Source: Capsulimonas sp. (GTDB taxonomy: Bacteria; Armatimonadota; Armatimonadia; Armatimonadales; Capsulimonadaceae). From it: a stretch of 12,425 bases of DNA. The position numbers and the translations under genes were made by a program. The stretch spans positions 1 to 12,425 of the forward strand of contig JAOQAA010000316.1 of NCBI GenBank assembly GCA_025963815.1, written 5' to 3'. The notes beneath the pieces are model-generated. The model did no database searches. It was not told the DNA's origin and was given only the letters and a program-made list of their open reading frames with translations. Below, piece by piece: positions 1 to 6,930 of the stretch; position 1 is the stretch's first letter, and each line of letters opens with the position of its first letter.

Positions 1-323
1 GTCCGGAAACCGCCGTACATAAAGTCGGCGGCAAGATCTTCGCCTTTACTTCATGGGACGTAACTCCCCTGCGAATGGCTCTCAAGTGCGATCCCGACCA
101 GGCAATCGCCCTGCGCCACGAGTTCCCCTCCATCCTGCCCGGCTACCACCTGAACAAACGGCATTGGAACACGATCGTCCTCGACGGCAGTGTTCCCGAA
201 GACTTTTTGACGGACCTGATTTACCATTCGTACGAACTGGTGGTCAAGGGACTGACGAAGGCCGTGCGGGAATCGCTGCCGCGCGACACCACAAACGAAC
301 CAACTCCCCCGCCGTCCTCATGA
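1..323 (+). CDS. MmcQ/YjbR family protein, 3' part (5' end outside window)
   Basis: The reading frame is open from base 3 to the TGA at 321-323, so this is the C-terminal ~106 residues of a gene that starts upstream of the window. The text reads PETAVHKVGGKIFAF, then LKCDP, PGYHLNKRHWNT and SYELVVKGLTK. These are the hallmark segments of the MmcQ/YjbR (DUF419) family of small, CyaY-like-fold proteins, usually about 115-125 residues, often described as DNA-binding proteins but with no settled function. The internal ATG at 75 lies in the middle of the conserved domain and is not the start. The tail after LTKAVRESL is a short, proline-rich, probably disordered extension. The secreted-protein gene starts 30 bases downstream on the same strand, but nothing ties the two functionally. 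Family call is firm; the N-terminal third cannot be seen. Confidence 0.9.
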   Translation, partial: PETAVHKVGGKIFAFTSWDVTPLRMALKCDPDQAIALRHEFPSILPGYHLNKRHWNTIVLDGSVPEDFLTDLIYHSYELVVKGLTKAVRESLPRDTTNEPTPPPSS

Positions 324-353
324 AACCCGCAATGTGCCCGAAGGAGAATACAC

Positions 354-1145
354 ATGCAGCGAATCCTCACTCTCGCCCTCGCGCTCATGCTCGGGCTATC
401 GGCCTTCAGCTCACAGGCGAAAAACAACGCCATCAAGATGGCTGTCGGCGAGACCGTCCATCTGACGCTCGATAAAGACGAATCCACGGACTATGCGATT
501 TCTCTCAGCAAAGGATTGTATTACGTCGTCATGGACGTCAAGCGCTCGGATGATTCTTCCAGTAATATCCAGGCAAAGGTCCAGCTGCTGAAGAACAACG
601 GCGTTCTCATCAAGGATTATCTGGCCCACACCAACGATGTCGGCGTCGTCACCCGCACCGGCGAGCAGTTTCGCATCGATAAGCCGCTGGGCGCCCGCCT
701 GCGTGTCTCACACGATCAAGAGATTCCTCTCGACATCTGGATAACCGTGCTGCCCGCGAAACAGATCAAGCTCCTGCCTTTCGGCTTCGGCAATACCATC
801 TCTCCCGCGAAGATCAGCAATGACGAAGGCGTCGGCGGCGAGATCGCCAAGTTCGACAGCGTCTACTATTCGATCACGCTGCCTCCCGGCAAGTGGAGTA
901 TCTCCCTCGGCCTGCGCCTGCCCAAGGGTGAAAGCACCAATCTTCAGGGACAAGTGGACCTGCTGAACGCCTACGGCTTCCCGGACAAGACGCAGTACAT
1001 CAACGTCAACGAAATCGGCGACCAGGCCCGCGCTGAACAGATCATCACCGTCACCAAACCCAAGCCGGTTATTCTGGTCGTGCGGAACACCAACGGCGAA
1101 AAAACCTATCAGTACGACCTGACCGTTGAGAAAGCGACGGATTAA
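354..1145 (+). CDS. Secreted protein with two duplicated beta-sandwich (PPC-like) domains
   Basis: 263 residues. The ATG at 354 is preceded by AAGGAG at 341-346 with 7-base spacing, so the start is well supported. Residues 1-22 form a Sec signal peptide (MQRIL, hydrophobic core ALALMLGLSAF, cleavage probably after SSQA), so the product is periplasmic or extracellular. The mature part has two halves of about 90 residues (about 46-135 and 170-259) that align with each other: Y-x-I-x-L-x-x-G, then N-[IL]-Q-x-x-V-x-L-L, then an R/F-x-[IV]-x-KP segment and a final [DL]-x-x-[IV]TV strand. The strand-rich pattern suggests PPC-like (bacterial pre-peptidase C-terminal) beta-sandwich domains, which usually bind or chaperone rather than catalyse. 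No protease or other catalytic motif is seen. It is the first gene of a + strand run that continues into a membrane protein 42 bases downstream. Function unknown; the domain assignment is inference from pattern. Confidence 0.8.
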   Translation: MQRILTLALALMLGLSAFSSQAKNNAIKMAVGETVHLTLDKDESTDYAISLSKGLYYVVMDVKRSDDSSSNIQAKVQLLKNNGVLIKDYLAHTNDVGVVTRTGEQFRIDKPLGARLRVSHDQEIPLDIWITVLPAKQIKLLPFGFGNTISPAKISNDEGVGGEIAKFDSVYYSITLPPGKWSISLGLRLPKGESTNLQGQVDLLNAYGFPDKTQYINVNEIGDQARAEQIITVTKPKPVILVVRNTNGEKTYQYDLTVEKATD

Positions 1146-1187
1146 CATCCGCAGGATTTCTTCCGAACAACCTCGAAACAGCCGGGC

Positions 1188-1580
1188 ATGTCTCCATATT
1201 TTTATCTTCGTCTGATCTACTACGTGTTTATCAGTTTCCTTGCAGTCGCGATACTGATCGCACAAGTGAAAATATACCAGCATGCCCGGCAAAACCGTCT
1301 GACCCGCGTGCTGACCTGGGCTATTCCCGGACTGATCAACGGCGTGATCGCGGCCATCGTGTTAGGGATCGACGACCTCTATTTACTGGTGAACCTGCGA
1401 GAAACCAAGACCGCATATGTCCTGACTTTGGCCCTGGGCGCGACAAGCATGACTTTTTGCCTTGTCTCCGTTCAGCGCCTCTGGGAAATGGTGCAGGCCA
1501 CGCCGCCCGCAAGCTCCGCCCCCGAAAACGATCCACAAGAAAGCGGCGTCTGGCCCCCGGCTCCCAAGTCTGCGCAATAA
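1188..1580 (+). CDS. Three-helix membrane protein with C-terminal VWPPAPK tail
   Basis: 130 residues. Three hydrophobic helices are visible at about 7-28, 41-66 and 75-99, followed by a Pro/Ser-rich tail (about 103-130) ending ESGVWPPAPKSAQ. The loop between helices 1 and 2 is strongly basic (KIYQHARQNRLTR), so by the positive-inside rule the N-terminus lies outside and the tail lies in the cytoplasm. The WPPAPK motif (residues 122-127) is nearly identical to one found between the Clp_N domains and membrane helices of three proteins encoded at 6144-8342, which suggests a shared binding partner or a short docking motif. No strong Shine-Dalgarno is seen before the ATG at 1188; the start is chosen because it precedes helix 1 and follows the previous stop by 42 bases. 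No family is recognised. It lies between the secreted protein and the TPR-like genes, probably in one transcript with both. Confidence 0.75.
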   Translation: MSPYFYLRLIYYVFISFLAVAILIAQVKIYQHARQNRLTRVLTWAIPGLINGVIAAIVLGIDDLYLLVNLRETKTAYVLTLALGATSMTFCLVSVQRLWEMVQATPPASSAPENDPQESGVWPPAPKSAQ

Positions 1581-1630
1581 TTCCTACACTGACATTCATC
1601 ATCGAATCAAAATCCCTCAGGAGCAGTGAA

Positions 1631-2332
1631 ATGGCGACCGAACGAGAAATTAGACAGCGATACGATCAGGCGCATCGAGATGACTGTGCGGGCAAGTACG
1701 ACGAAGCCCTGGAGGGATATCTCTACTACCTTGATCACAGCGACGGTCCCGTTCGGCTATCTTACACACTGCAATCGATTATGACATTGTCCGGGGTCTT
1801 GCCCGCCGCACGCGAGGCCCTGGAGGCGCGCCGTGACCGATGCGAGGAGCGTATTCTCAGCGGTTCAGGAGATTGGCGGGAGATTCACGACTTCACATCG
1901 TTCAATAAGTACCTTGACGAGAAAGAACGCAGCCTTGCGCTTCTCGATCGGCTGTCAAACGCCGACAACGCTCACCCAGAACTCTATTTAAAATTGTTAG
2001 ATGGTCTCTGGGAGCTGGTTGCAGAGCAGGGGCATTACGAAAAGCTCTCACCGATAATTGAAAAAGAAGCAAAGAGTATCGCCAGCTTTCTTGCGGCTTA
2101 TCACATCCGGTGGAATTTTAAAACCGAAGGCTCTCACGAGTATTCTCGCGATTTGGCCCTGCTACGCAACCAATTATTGAAAGCCATACTGGCTTACCAA
2201 GTGCTCATCGCCCTTCGCAAGGATGGCATCGCCGAAAAGCTGGCGCGTTGGATCATCAAGTGCGACCCTTCCGGGGATGCGAATGCACTGCTAAACGCCG
2301 CAGCAGCAAAAGCGGGACGGAGATGCGAATGA
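1631..2332 (+). CDS. TPR-like helical protein, first of a paralogous pair
   Basis: 233 residues from the ATG at 1631, which has AGGAG at 1619-1623 with 7-base spacing. The frame stays open upstream to 1457, but that stretch lies inside the previous gene and reads as low-complexity Arg-rich shadow, so it is excluded. The N-terminus contains a TPR-like helical hairpin (about 11-36: YDQAHRDDCAGKYDEALEGY, then LYYLDH). The rest is predicted almost wholly alpha-helical, and no signal peptide or membrane segment is seen, so it should be cytoplasmic. The whole length aligns with the next gene: DEALEGYLYYLDH with SEALAEFLYFIEN, ERSLALLDRLSNADNAHPEL with ERDLVLLDQLANLGPEF, and LAYQVLIALRKDGIAEKLARW with LAYKTLLVLDKDEFAAKLAKW. 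Its stop overlaps the next start as ATGA, so translation is coupled. TPR proteins usually mediate protein-protein contacts; the partner is unknown. Confidence 0.8.
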   Translation: MATEREIRQRYDQAHRDDCAGKYDEALEGYLYYLDHSDGPVRLSYTLQSIMTLSGVLPAAREALEARRDRCEERILSGSGDWREIHDFTSFNKYLDEKERSLALLDRLSNADNAHPELYLKLLDGLWELVAEQGHYEKLSPIIEKEAKSIASFLAAYHIRWNFKTEGSHEYSRDLALLRNQLLKAILAYQVLIALRKDGIAEKLARWIIKCDPSGDANALLNAAAAKAGRRCE

Positions 2333-3165
2333 ATAGGGATACCGAGCTTTATGCGCGCTTCAATCAGGCAAGGACTATGGCGGAAAGCGGGCTTTATTCC
2401 GAGGCTCTGGCCGAATTTCTGTATTTTATCGAGAACCAGAACAGCCTGGGCAGCTTTGGGCGCGCCAATTTGCAGTACATCCTTTCGGAGATTATCGATC
2501 TGGCCAACCATCTGCCGGAAGCAATAGAAACACTGGTGTTGATTCGAAACAACTGGGAAGAATTGATCCTTGCCGGCGACGGAGGCTGGTCCTATCTTCA
2601 CAATGTTCATATTATTAACGAGCGCTTAGGCCAGCCGGAGCGCGATCTTGTTCTGCTGGATCAGCTTGCAAACCTAGGGCCAGAATTTAAGCAGCTGCAT
2701 CAGAAGTTTCTCATCGTTGCGTGGGAGCAGCTGGCGCGGGCGGGACGTTATGCGGACCTTACAGAATGTATTGACACAAGAGTTCAAGATGTTGCCGGAG
2801 CTTTAACGCGCTACCAGGTCCAATGGGAGTTTGCGGAAGACGAAGAGCAGCGAGAAGACGCAGTGAACATGCTCCGATACTTCCTGCCAAGCGCCCTGCT
2901 CGCCTATAAAACGCTGCTGGTTCTCGATAAAGACGAGTTCGCCGCAAAGCTCGCAAAATGGGTGTTCGAGTGTGAGCCGCTGACCGAGGCTCCATCCCTG
3001 TTCGTCAGTGTGGCGAACAAGCTTGGCAGGGCAGACATCGCAGCATCGCTCACGCAGACGCGCCAATCTCTTCCAGGCGCTGGAATATCCGGGAACACCG
3101 GCGCGGTTTCCCCTGTTCCAAACTCCGGAGAGACTTCTCAAGATTTCGAAGGAGAGACACCATGA
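2329..3165 (+). CDS. TPR-like helical protein, second of a paralogous pair
   Basis: 278 residues. Two in-frame ATGs lie at 2323 and 2329. GGAG at 2319-2322 has proper 6-base spacing only to 2329, which also overlaps the previous stop as ATGA (2329-2332), so 2329 is preferred. It is a tandem duplicate of the upstream gene: an N-terminal TPR-like hairpin (about 8-34, FNQARTMAESGLYSEALAEF), then a helical body with the same landmarks (ILAGDGGWSYLHNVH, QPERDLVLLDQL, AYKTLLVLDKDEFAAKLAKW). It carries an extra C-terminal tail of about 40 residues, rich in Gly, Ser, Pro and Thr and probably disordered, which the paralogue lacks. The tail's stop again overlaps the start of the aldo/keto reductase as ATGA (3162-3165). 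No signal peptide or catalytic motif is visible. Probably a cytoplasmic scaffold or adaptor that may pair with its paralogue; this is inference. Confidence 0.8.
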   Translation: MNRDTELYARFNQARTMAESGLYSEALAEFLYFIENQNSLGSFGRANLQYILSEIIDLANHLPEAIETLVLIRNNWEELILAGDGGWSYLHNVHIINERLGQPERDLVLLDQLANLGPEFKQLHQKFLIVAWEQLARAGRYADLTECIDTRVQDVAGALTRYQVQWEFAEDEEQREDAVNMLRYFLPSALLAYKTLLVLDKDEFAAKLAKWVFECEPLTEAPSLFVSVANKLGRADIAASLTQTRQSLPGAGISGNTGAVSPVPNSGETSQDFEGETP

Positions 3166-4037
3166 CCACCACACAAACACCAGCCAACGCGGCGGCTTCG
3201 GGAACGTTTACGCTGGGCGGGGATTTGACGATCAATCGACTTGGCTTCGGCGCCATGCGCATTACGGGCGATGGGATTTGGGGCGAGCCGAAAAGGCCCG
3301 ATGAGGCCAAAGCAGTGCTGCGACGGGCCGTGGAGCTGGGCGTCAACTTCATCGACACCGCCGATTCCTATGGGCCGGAAGTCTCCGAGCGGATTATCGC
3401 GGAGGCTCTCTTTCCCTACGCCGATGGCCTCGTGATCGCCACCAAGGGCGGCCTGACCCGTCAAGGGCCTGGCGTTTGGACGCCGGTCGGCCGCGCCGAG
3501 TATCTTAAGCAGTGCGTCGAGATGAGCCTGCGGCGCTTGAAAGTCGACACCATCGATCTCTATCAGCTGCACCGTATCGACCCCAAGGTTCCCGTCGAGG
3601 AATCGCTGGGCGCGCTCAAGGAGCTTCAGGAGCAGGGCAAGATCCGGCACATCGGTTTGAGTGAAGTTTCCATTGAAGAGTTGGAGCATGCGAAGACGAT
3701 TGTGGACATCGTCTCGGTGCAGAACCTCTATAACCTGGCCAATCGGCAGTCCGAGGCGCTGCTGGATTACAGCACGAAGAACAACATCGGCTTCATCCCA
3801 TGGTTCCCGGTCGCCGGCGGCGATCTGGTGAAGCCCGGCGGTCTGCTGGACACCTACAGCAAGCAGCACGGCGCGACCGTCGCTCAGCTCGCCCTCGCGT
3901 GGCTGCTCAAGCGCTCGCCCGCCATGCTCCCGATCCCGGGGACATCCAGCGTGGATCACCTGGAAGAAAACATCGGCTCGGTCAACGTGGAGCTTTCCGA
4001 CGAAGAGTTCCAGGCGCTCTCCGATCTGGCGAAGTAA
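3162..4037 (+). CDS. Aldo/keto reductase family oxidoreductase
   Basis: 291 residues; ATG with AAGGAG at 3149-3154 and 7-base spacing, overlapping the previous stop by ATGA. This is a complete NADP(H)-dependent (alpha/beta)8-barrel aldo/keto reductase. The catalytic tetrad is visible: Asp65 and Tyr70 in VNFIDTADSYG, Lys95 in VIATKGG and His137 in LYQLHRID. Further family signatures are LGFGAMR at the N-terminus, the GKIRHIGLSEVS strand/loop, QNLYNL, and the C-terminal cofactor-binding PIPGTSSVDHLEEN. The LGFGAMRITG...GIWG opening and overall length (about 290) are close to the E. coli YdbC-type subgroup, which reduces small carbonyls such as pyridoxal-like aldehydes; the true substrate cannot be read from sequence. 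Translational coupling to two TPR-like genes is unusual for this otherwise housekeeping-type enzyme. Two strong hairpins follow the stop. Confidence 0.96.
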   Translation: MTTTQTPANAAASGTFTLGGDLTINRLGFGAMRITGDGIWGEPKRPDEAKAVLRRAVELGVNFIDTADSYGPEVSERIIAEALFPYADGLVIATKGGLTRQGPGVWTPVGRAEYLKQCVEMSLRRLKVDTIDLYQLHRIDPKVPVEESLGALKELQEQGKIRHIGLSEVSIEELEHAKTIVDIVSVQNLYNLANRQSEALLDYSTKNNIGFIPWFPVAGGDLVKPGGLLDTYSKQHGATVAQLALAWLLKRSPAMLPIPGTSSVDHLEENIGSVNVELSDEEFQALSDLAK

Positions 4038-4050
4038 GAGTGGCTAAACA

Positions 4051-4080
4051 TATCCGCCGGCAGTAAGAGGCCGGCGGATA
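4051..4080. terminator. Perfect 11-bp hairpin after the aldo/keto reductase
   Basis: TATCCGCCGGC (4051-4061) and its exact reverse complement GCCGGCGGATA (4070-4080) flank an 8-base loop. It lies 13 bases after the aldo/keto reductase stop. There is no T-run directly after it on either strand, so it is not a textbook intrinsic terminator; it may act with the next hairpin or as a 3'-end RNA-stabilising structure between convergent genes. Confidence 0.6.
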
Positions 4081-4103
4081 ATGCGATTCGACGAATTAAT
4101 GGC

Positions 4104-4138
4104 GCAGCGGCCGGCGGTTAGAAACCGCCGGCCGCTGC
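4104..4138. terminator. 16-bp GC-rich hairpin between convergent genes, likely terminator
   Basis: Bases 4104-4119 pair perfectly with 4123-4138 (stem GCAGCGGCCGGCGGTT, loop AGA). On the + strand TTTT follows five bases later (4143-4146), which fits an intrinsic terminator for the aldo/keto reductase run. In the other direction it would lie about 60 bases beyond the stop of the minus-strand gene at 4200 and could serve both. It shares the core GCCGGCGG with the neighbouring hairpin at 4051-4080, so alternative pairing between the two is possible. Confidence 0.7.
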
Positions 4139-4199
4139 CATGTTTTGCACAATTGAATTATTGAAGGCTTTCTTTCTGCTTCCTGCCTCTATAAATCCG

Positions 4200-4775
4200 C
4201 TACCCCACCAGCTCCGCCGCCCACCCGCCCATCGGCACGTCGGGCTTGGGCGCGAACGAGCAGCTGACCATCTGCGCGCGGTTCCAGATGGTGACGCTGC
4301 CGTCAAGGTTTTGGCACACGGCGCTCGGCCAGCTGAAGGCGTTGTAGAGGATCTTTCGCTCCTGCACGCTCCCGACCTCGGTGACGATATCGACCTCCAG
4401 CCAGAATCTGTGGCCGCAGCACATCTCCACTTCATTCAGCATCAAGAACGGCTTTGCCTGTACGCACTTAGGCGCATCCAGAAGCTTTGCCCGGTAATCG
4501 TCCTCGGTGATTTCCCGAATGTTGGTGGCGTTAGGGTTGAGCTGCAGCAGCGACTCTGGGATCGGGTCCATCCGCACGGTGATCCCGGTAATTTTATTTC
4601 CGGGGTACGCGGCGACCCGATCCTGCCCATAGATAATTACCGTGGGCTGCGTAAAGATATTGAGATGAATGTGCTGGAGCAGGTCGCGCGCCTGCTCCGG
4701 ATCGTTCTGCACGAATCGGTGCGTGCTTCCATTCGTCAGATGCAGCTCAAGCTCCAGAAACGGTTTCGACGCCAT
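4200..4775 (-). CDS. Unrecognised 191-residue protein with two similar halves
   Basis: 191 residues from the ATG at 4775. An in-frame ATG at 4781 directly abuts the purine-rich GAGGGG (4782-4787), which has correct 6-base spacing only to 4775. I do not recognise the family. There is no signal peptide or membrane helix, so it is probably cytoplasmic. Two halves look related. Residues about 36-74 read IHLNIFTQPTVIIYG...DRVAAY...ITVRMDPIP, and residues about 141-181 read KILYNAFSWPSAVCQN.LDGSVTIW...VSCSFAPKPDVP; both share F-x-x-P-x-x-[VA], a short beta-hairpin and a terminal P-x-P element. Five cysteines are present (104, 119, 120, 154, 172), including a CC pair, but with no standard metal-site spacing. 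It is convergent with the aldo/keto reductase and lies 89 bases downstream of the DUF72 gene on the same strand. Confidence 0.7.
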   Translation of the reverse strand: MASKPFLELELHLTNGSTHRFVQNDPEQARDLLQHIHLNIFTQPTVIIYGQDRVAAYPGNKITGITVRMDPIPESLLQLNPNATNIREITEDDYRAKLLDAPKCVQAKPFLMLNEVEMCCGHRFWLEVDIVTEVGSVQERKILYNAFSWPSAVCQNLDGSVTIWNRAQMVSCSFAPKPDVPMGGWAAELVG

Positions 4776-4864
4776 AGTCATCCCCTCTTCTCTCGGTATC
4801 TTCCCCGAGCGCCGCAATCACGGCGATGTTATTGAACTTATACCGTACATTAAGCCCATCGTCC

Positions 4865-5731
4865 TTAAAACAAACTCAGCTGCGTGATATCGACTTCTTC
4901 CTCCCAGGGCGCCATCGGCTCCAGCGGGACCCCAGCGGCGACAAGCTGATCGTGAAAGCGGCGGCAGAGGACGGGCATTTCGAGATCGTAGATGCTGTGC
5001 ATGCAGAAGAAGACGTCCGCGCCGTCCGCGAGCCACTGGGCGACGCGCGGCGCCCATTCCGCGAGCCATTGGTCGTTCGTGGGGACATCGGGATGCGAGA
5101 TGAAACGGACCTGCACGTAGGAGCCCACACGATCCATGCGCACGGGGACCTGCGGCTTTTTCCGCAGCGCTTCACGGACTTCAGGATCGGATGTGTCGGC
5201 CGCGTTCAATGGCCGCACATCGTAGAGCACCCGGGCGATGTCCATTCCGGCGAGCATGCCGTTCAAAGCGTCTTCGTTGCGCGCCGTGAACCAGCCCGCA
5301 TGGCGCGGCTCCACCGCGAAGCGCATGTCGGGAGGCAGCGATTCTAAAAAACGGCGCAGGACCGGGAGACGGTCCGGACCGAACTCTCGGGACAGCTGCA
5401 AAAAGCTGGGGCCCGCGCGGTCCTCCAGCAGGCGCAGACGTTCGATCCAGTGCTCCAGATCGGTCTCACAGCCAACCAGGGCTTTGTCGTGACTGATCGC
5501 GCGAGGGAACTTCAGACAGAAACGAAACCCCGGCGGCGCGTCGTCCCGCCAGCGGGCCACAGTTTCCAGGGACGGCATGCCGTAGAAGGTCGTGTTGCCC
5601 TCCACCATCGGCAGGCGCTGACTGTACGCGGCGAGCATCTCCCGCCCCGCGGACGCCGGCAGAAAATTTCCCAGCCAATCTTTTGAACTCCAAATCGGGC
5701 ATCCGAGGTACAACATAATACTGTCAATCAT
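4865..5731 (-). CDS. DUF72 (YecE-like) family protein
   Basis: 288 residues if the ATG at 5731 is used; alternatives at 5737 and 5716 are possible because none has a clear Shine-Dalgarno, while the frame's most distal ATG at 5791 adds a Lys/Gly-rich stretch not expected in the family. DUF72 is a TIM-barrel family of unknown biochemical role, related in fold to xylose isomerase-like/endonuclease IV barrels. Its landmarks are all present: the opening LYLGCPIWSSKDWLG, EGNTTFYGMP (about 44-53), FRFCLKFPRAISHD (about 69-82), FLQLSREFGPDRL, RFAVEPRHAGWF, YVQVRFISH and the C-terminal DVFFCMHSIYD. Length matches the family. The C-terminus ends ITQLSLF. It is divergent from the orphan gene at 5794, leaving about 60 bases for both promoters, in which I see no convincing -35/-10 pair. 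Confidence 0.9.
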   Translation of the reverse strand: MIDSIMLYLGCPIWSSKDWLGNFLPASAGREMLAAYSQRLPMVEGNTTFYGMPSLETVARWRDDAPPGFRFCLKFPRAISHDKALVGCETDLEHWIERLRLLEDRAGPSFLQLSREFGPDRLPVLRRFLESLPPDMRFAVEPRHAGWFTARNEDALNGMLAGMDIARVLYDVRPLNAADTSDPEVREALRKKPQVPVRMDRVGSYVQVRFISHPDVPTNDQWLAEWAPRVAQWLADGADVFFCMHSIYDLEMPVLCRRFHDQLVAAGVPLEPMAPWEEEVDITQLSLF

Positions 5732-5793
5732 ACCCATTTGCGCCACGCCCGCGCCACCCTTTCGTTGCGACGCCGCAGTCAAAGAAAACACTT

Positions 5794-6147
5794 ATGATCA
5801 CGATCTATCATCATCTCGATTTTCACATCGCCACACGCCTGATCGACTCCACGGAGCAGCAGACCTACCAGCCCACGCCCCAGGATCTGGAACTGGCCGC
5901 CATCGTCCCCGAAGACGATCTCAGCCGCGCATTTCATCGCACCCTGCACGAAGAAGGCGTCGCCTGGACAAGTGACAAAGGCGTCACGATCGTGGGCGAT
6001 CCCCGTACCCGGCGCTCCACCTACGACGGCGACGTGCTGGTGGACGCCGAAGGCATGGCCCACCTCGTACTGCCCGTGGGCTTCCGCGCGCTGCCCGGGC
6101 TTCGACTGCCGTTTCTGGCGCATACGTTAGCCGAGGGCGCACGATGA
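5794..6147 (+). CDS. Unrecognised 117-residue protein coupled to a Clp_N gene
   Basis: 117 residues, starting MITIYHHLDF and ending LAEGAR. I recognise no family. The composition is acidic (DLELAAIVPEDDLSRAFH, DGDVLVDAEG) with a mix of strand and helix and no signal peptide. The short hydrophobic segment HLVLPVGFRALPGLRLPFLAH is too broken by Pro and Arg to be a clear membrane helix. The Shine-Dalgarno is weak (AAAGAAAA some bases upstream). Its TGA overlaps the ATG of the following Clp_N gene as ATGA (6144-6147), so the two are translationally coupled and probably act together; this is the main support that the frame is real. It might be a regulator or partner of the Clp_N membrane proteins, which is inference from position only. 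Confidence 0.65.
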   Translation: MITIYHHLDFHIATRLIDSTEQQTYQPTPQDLELAAIVPEDDLSRAFHRTLHEEGVAWTSDKGVTIVGDPRTRRSTYDGDVLVDAEGMAHLVLPVGFRALPGLRLPFLAHTLAEGAR

Positions 6148-6887
6148 GCGAGTGGGACATTTTCAGTAAGTCCTCACGCGCAGTGATATTTAAGGCTCAA
6201 GAGGTTGCGGCGCTTTGCGGCCACTGCGAAGTGACGCCGGACCATTTGCTTCAAGCGTTACTGGAGAATCCCGATGCGGGAACCAGAGAGCTGCTGGGGA
6301 AAATTGGCGCGCGGCGCAAGTCACTGATTCACACACTCAAGCAGCGTCAGCCGCGAGGAAATGGGGCGCTGGGCGCGATGGAGCTCGCGCCGTTTTCGAA
6401 ACAATCATTAAACCGCGCGTTCCGATTGCGGCAGGAGCATGGAGCAGCGGAAGTGGAAGGCGCGCACCTGCTCGCGGGAATTCTTGAGAGCGCCGAAATG
6501 CGCGGCGACGCAAGTTATCAGCAGATAGGCTTGGACGCCGCGCGCACCAAGCAAGCGTTAGGACTTGGCGCTTCAGATACGGATTCACCCAAGGTCTGGC
6601 CGCCGGCGCCAACGACCGAAGGTCTTCCCACGCAAGCGGATTACCCCAAATCAAACTACAAAGACAGCGTTGTCGCCATCGTGCTGGCCCTCATCAGCAT
6701 CAGCTTATCCCACTTCGCTCTTATTCACTTGCACGTTCCATGGCCCTTTGTACGCTTAGCCCTCATTACGCTCAACGTCGCCGCCATCCTGTTCGGGATT
6801 CGAGCGAGCAAATCACCGTACAGCGGTTTGGCCTTAGTGGCGATCATTATTGCCATCACGCACACTCTCATTTTGTGTTGGAGTTAA
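6144..6887 (+). CDS. Membrane-anchored double Clp_N protein with VWPPAP motif (paralogue 1)
   Basis: 247 residues; ATG with GAGGG at 6133-6137 and 6-base spacing, overlapping the previous stop. The N-terminal half holds two Clp_N (Clp repeat) motifs. The first, about 5-66, runs FSKSSRAVIFKAQEVA, then TPDHLLQALLENP and LGKIGA; the second, about 83-140, runs FSKQSLNRAFRLRQEHG, then VEGAHLLAGILESAE. In ClpA/ClpB/ClpC this domain binds adaptors and substrates, but here no AAA+ domain follows. Instead come VWPPAP (151-156), a short linker and three hydrophobic helices (about 174-195, 199-219, 226-245). The basic loop between helices 2 and 3 (GIRASKSPYSG) places the Clp_N domains in the cytoplasm. 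It is the most divergent of three tandem paralogues. Likely a membrane-tethered adaptor or sensor; function not established. Confidence 0.9.
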   Translation: MSEWDIFSKSSRAVIFKAQEVAALCGHCEVTPDHLLQALLENPDAGTRELLGKIGARRKSLIHTLKQRQPRGNGALGAMELAPFSKQSLNRAFRLRQEHGAAEVEGAHLLAGILESAEMRGDASYQQIGLDAARTKQALGLGASDTDSPKVWPPAPTTEGLPTQADYPKSNYKDSVVAIVLALISISLSHFALIHLHVPWPFVRLALITLNVAAILFGIRASKSPYSGLALVAIIIAITHTLILCWS

Positions 6888-6930
6888 AGATTAAGACGCG
6901 GGCGGCGGAGAATACGAGGGATAAATCACG

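Noticed and set aside
1181..1290. Inverted repeat GCCGGGCATG / CATGCCCGGC, one arm covering the start codon at 1188
   Set aside because: A 10-bp match about 90 bases apart is expected roughly once by chance in a window this size; no further pairing supports a regulatory structure.
708..1292. A 194-codon open frame on the minus strand
   Set aside because: Antisense shadow of the secreted-protein gene, which has a signal peptide and a good ribosome binding site.
1457..1630. In-frame N-terminal extension of the first TPR-like gene
   Set aside because: It overlaps the membrane protein gene, reads as Arg/Pro-rich shadow, and the ATG at 1631 has a well-spaced AGGAG.
3138..3959. A 273-codon open frame on the minus strand
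   Set aside because: It lies wholly antisense to the aldo/keto reductase with its intact catalytic tetrad; the long frame is a by-product of GC-rich codon use.
4140..4835. A 231-codon open frame on the + strand
   Set aside because: It is antisense to the minus-strand gene at 4200-4775, has a His/Arg/Leu-rich shadow composition and no ribosome binding site.
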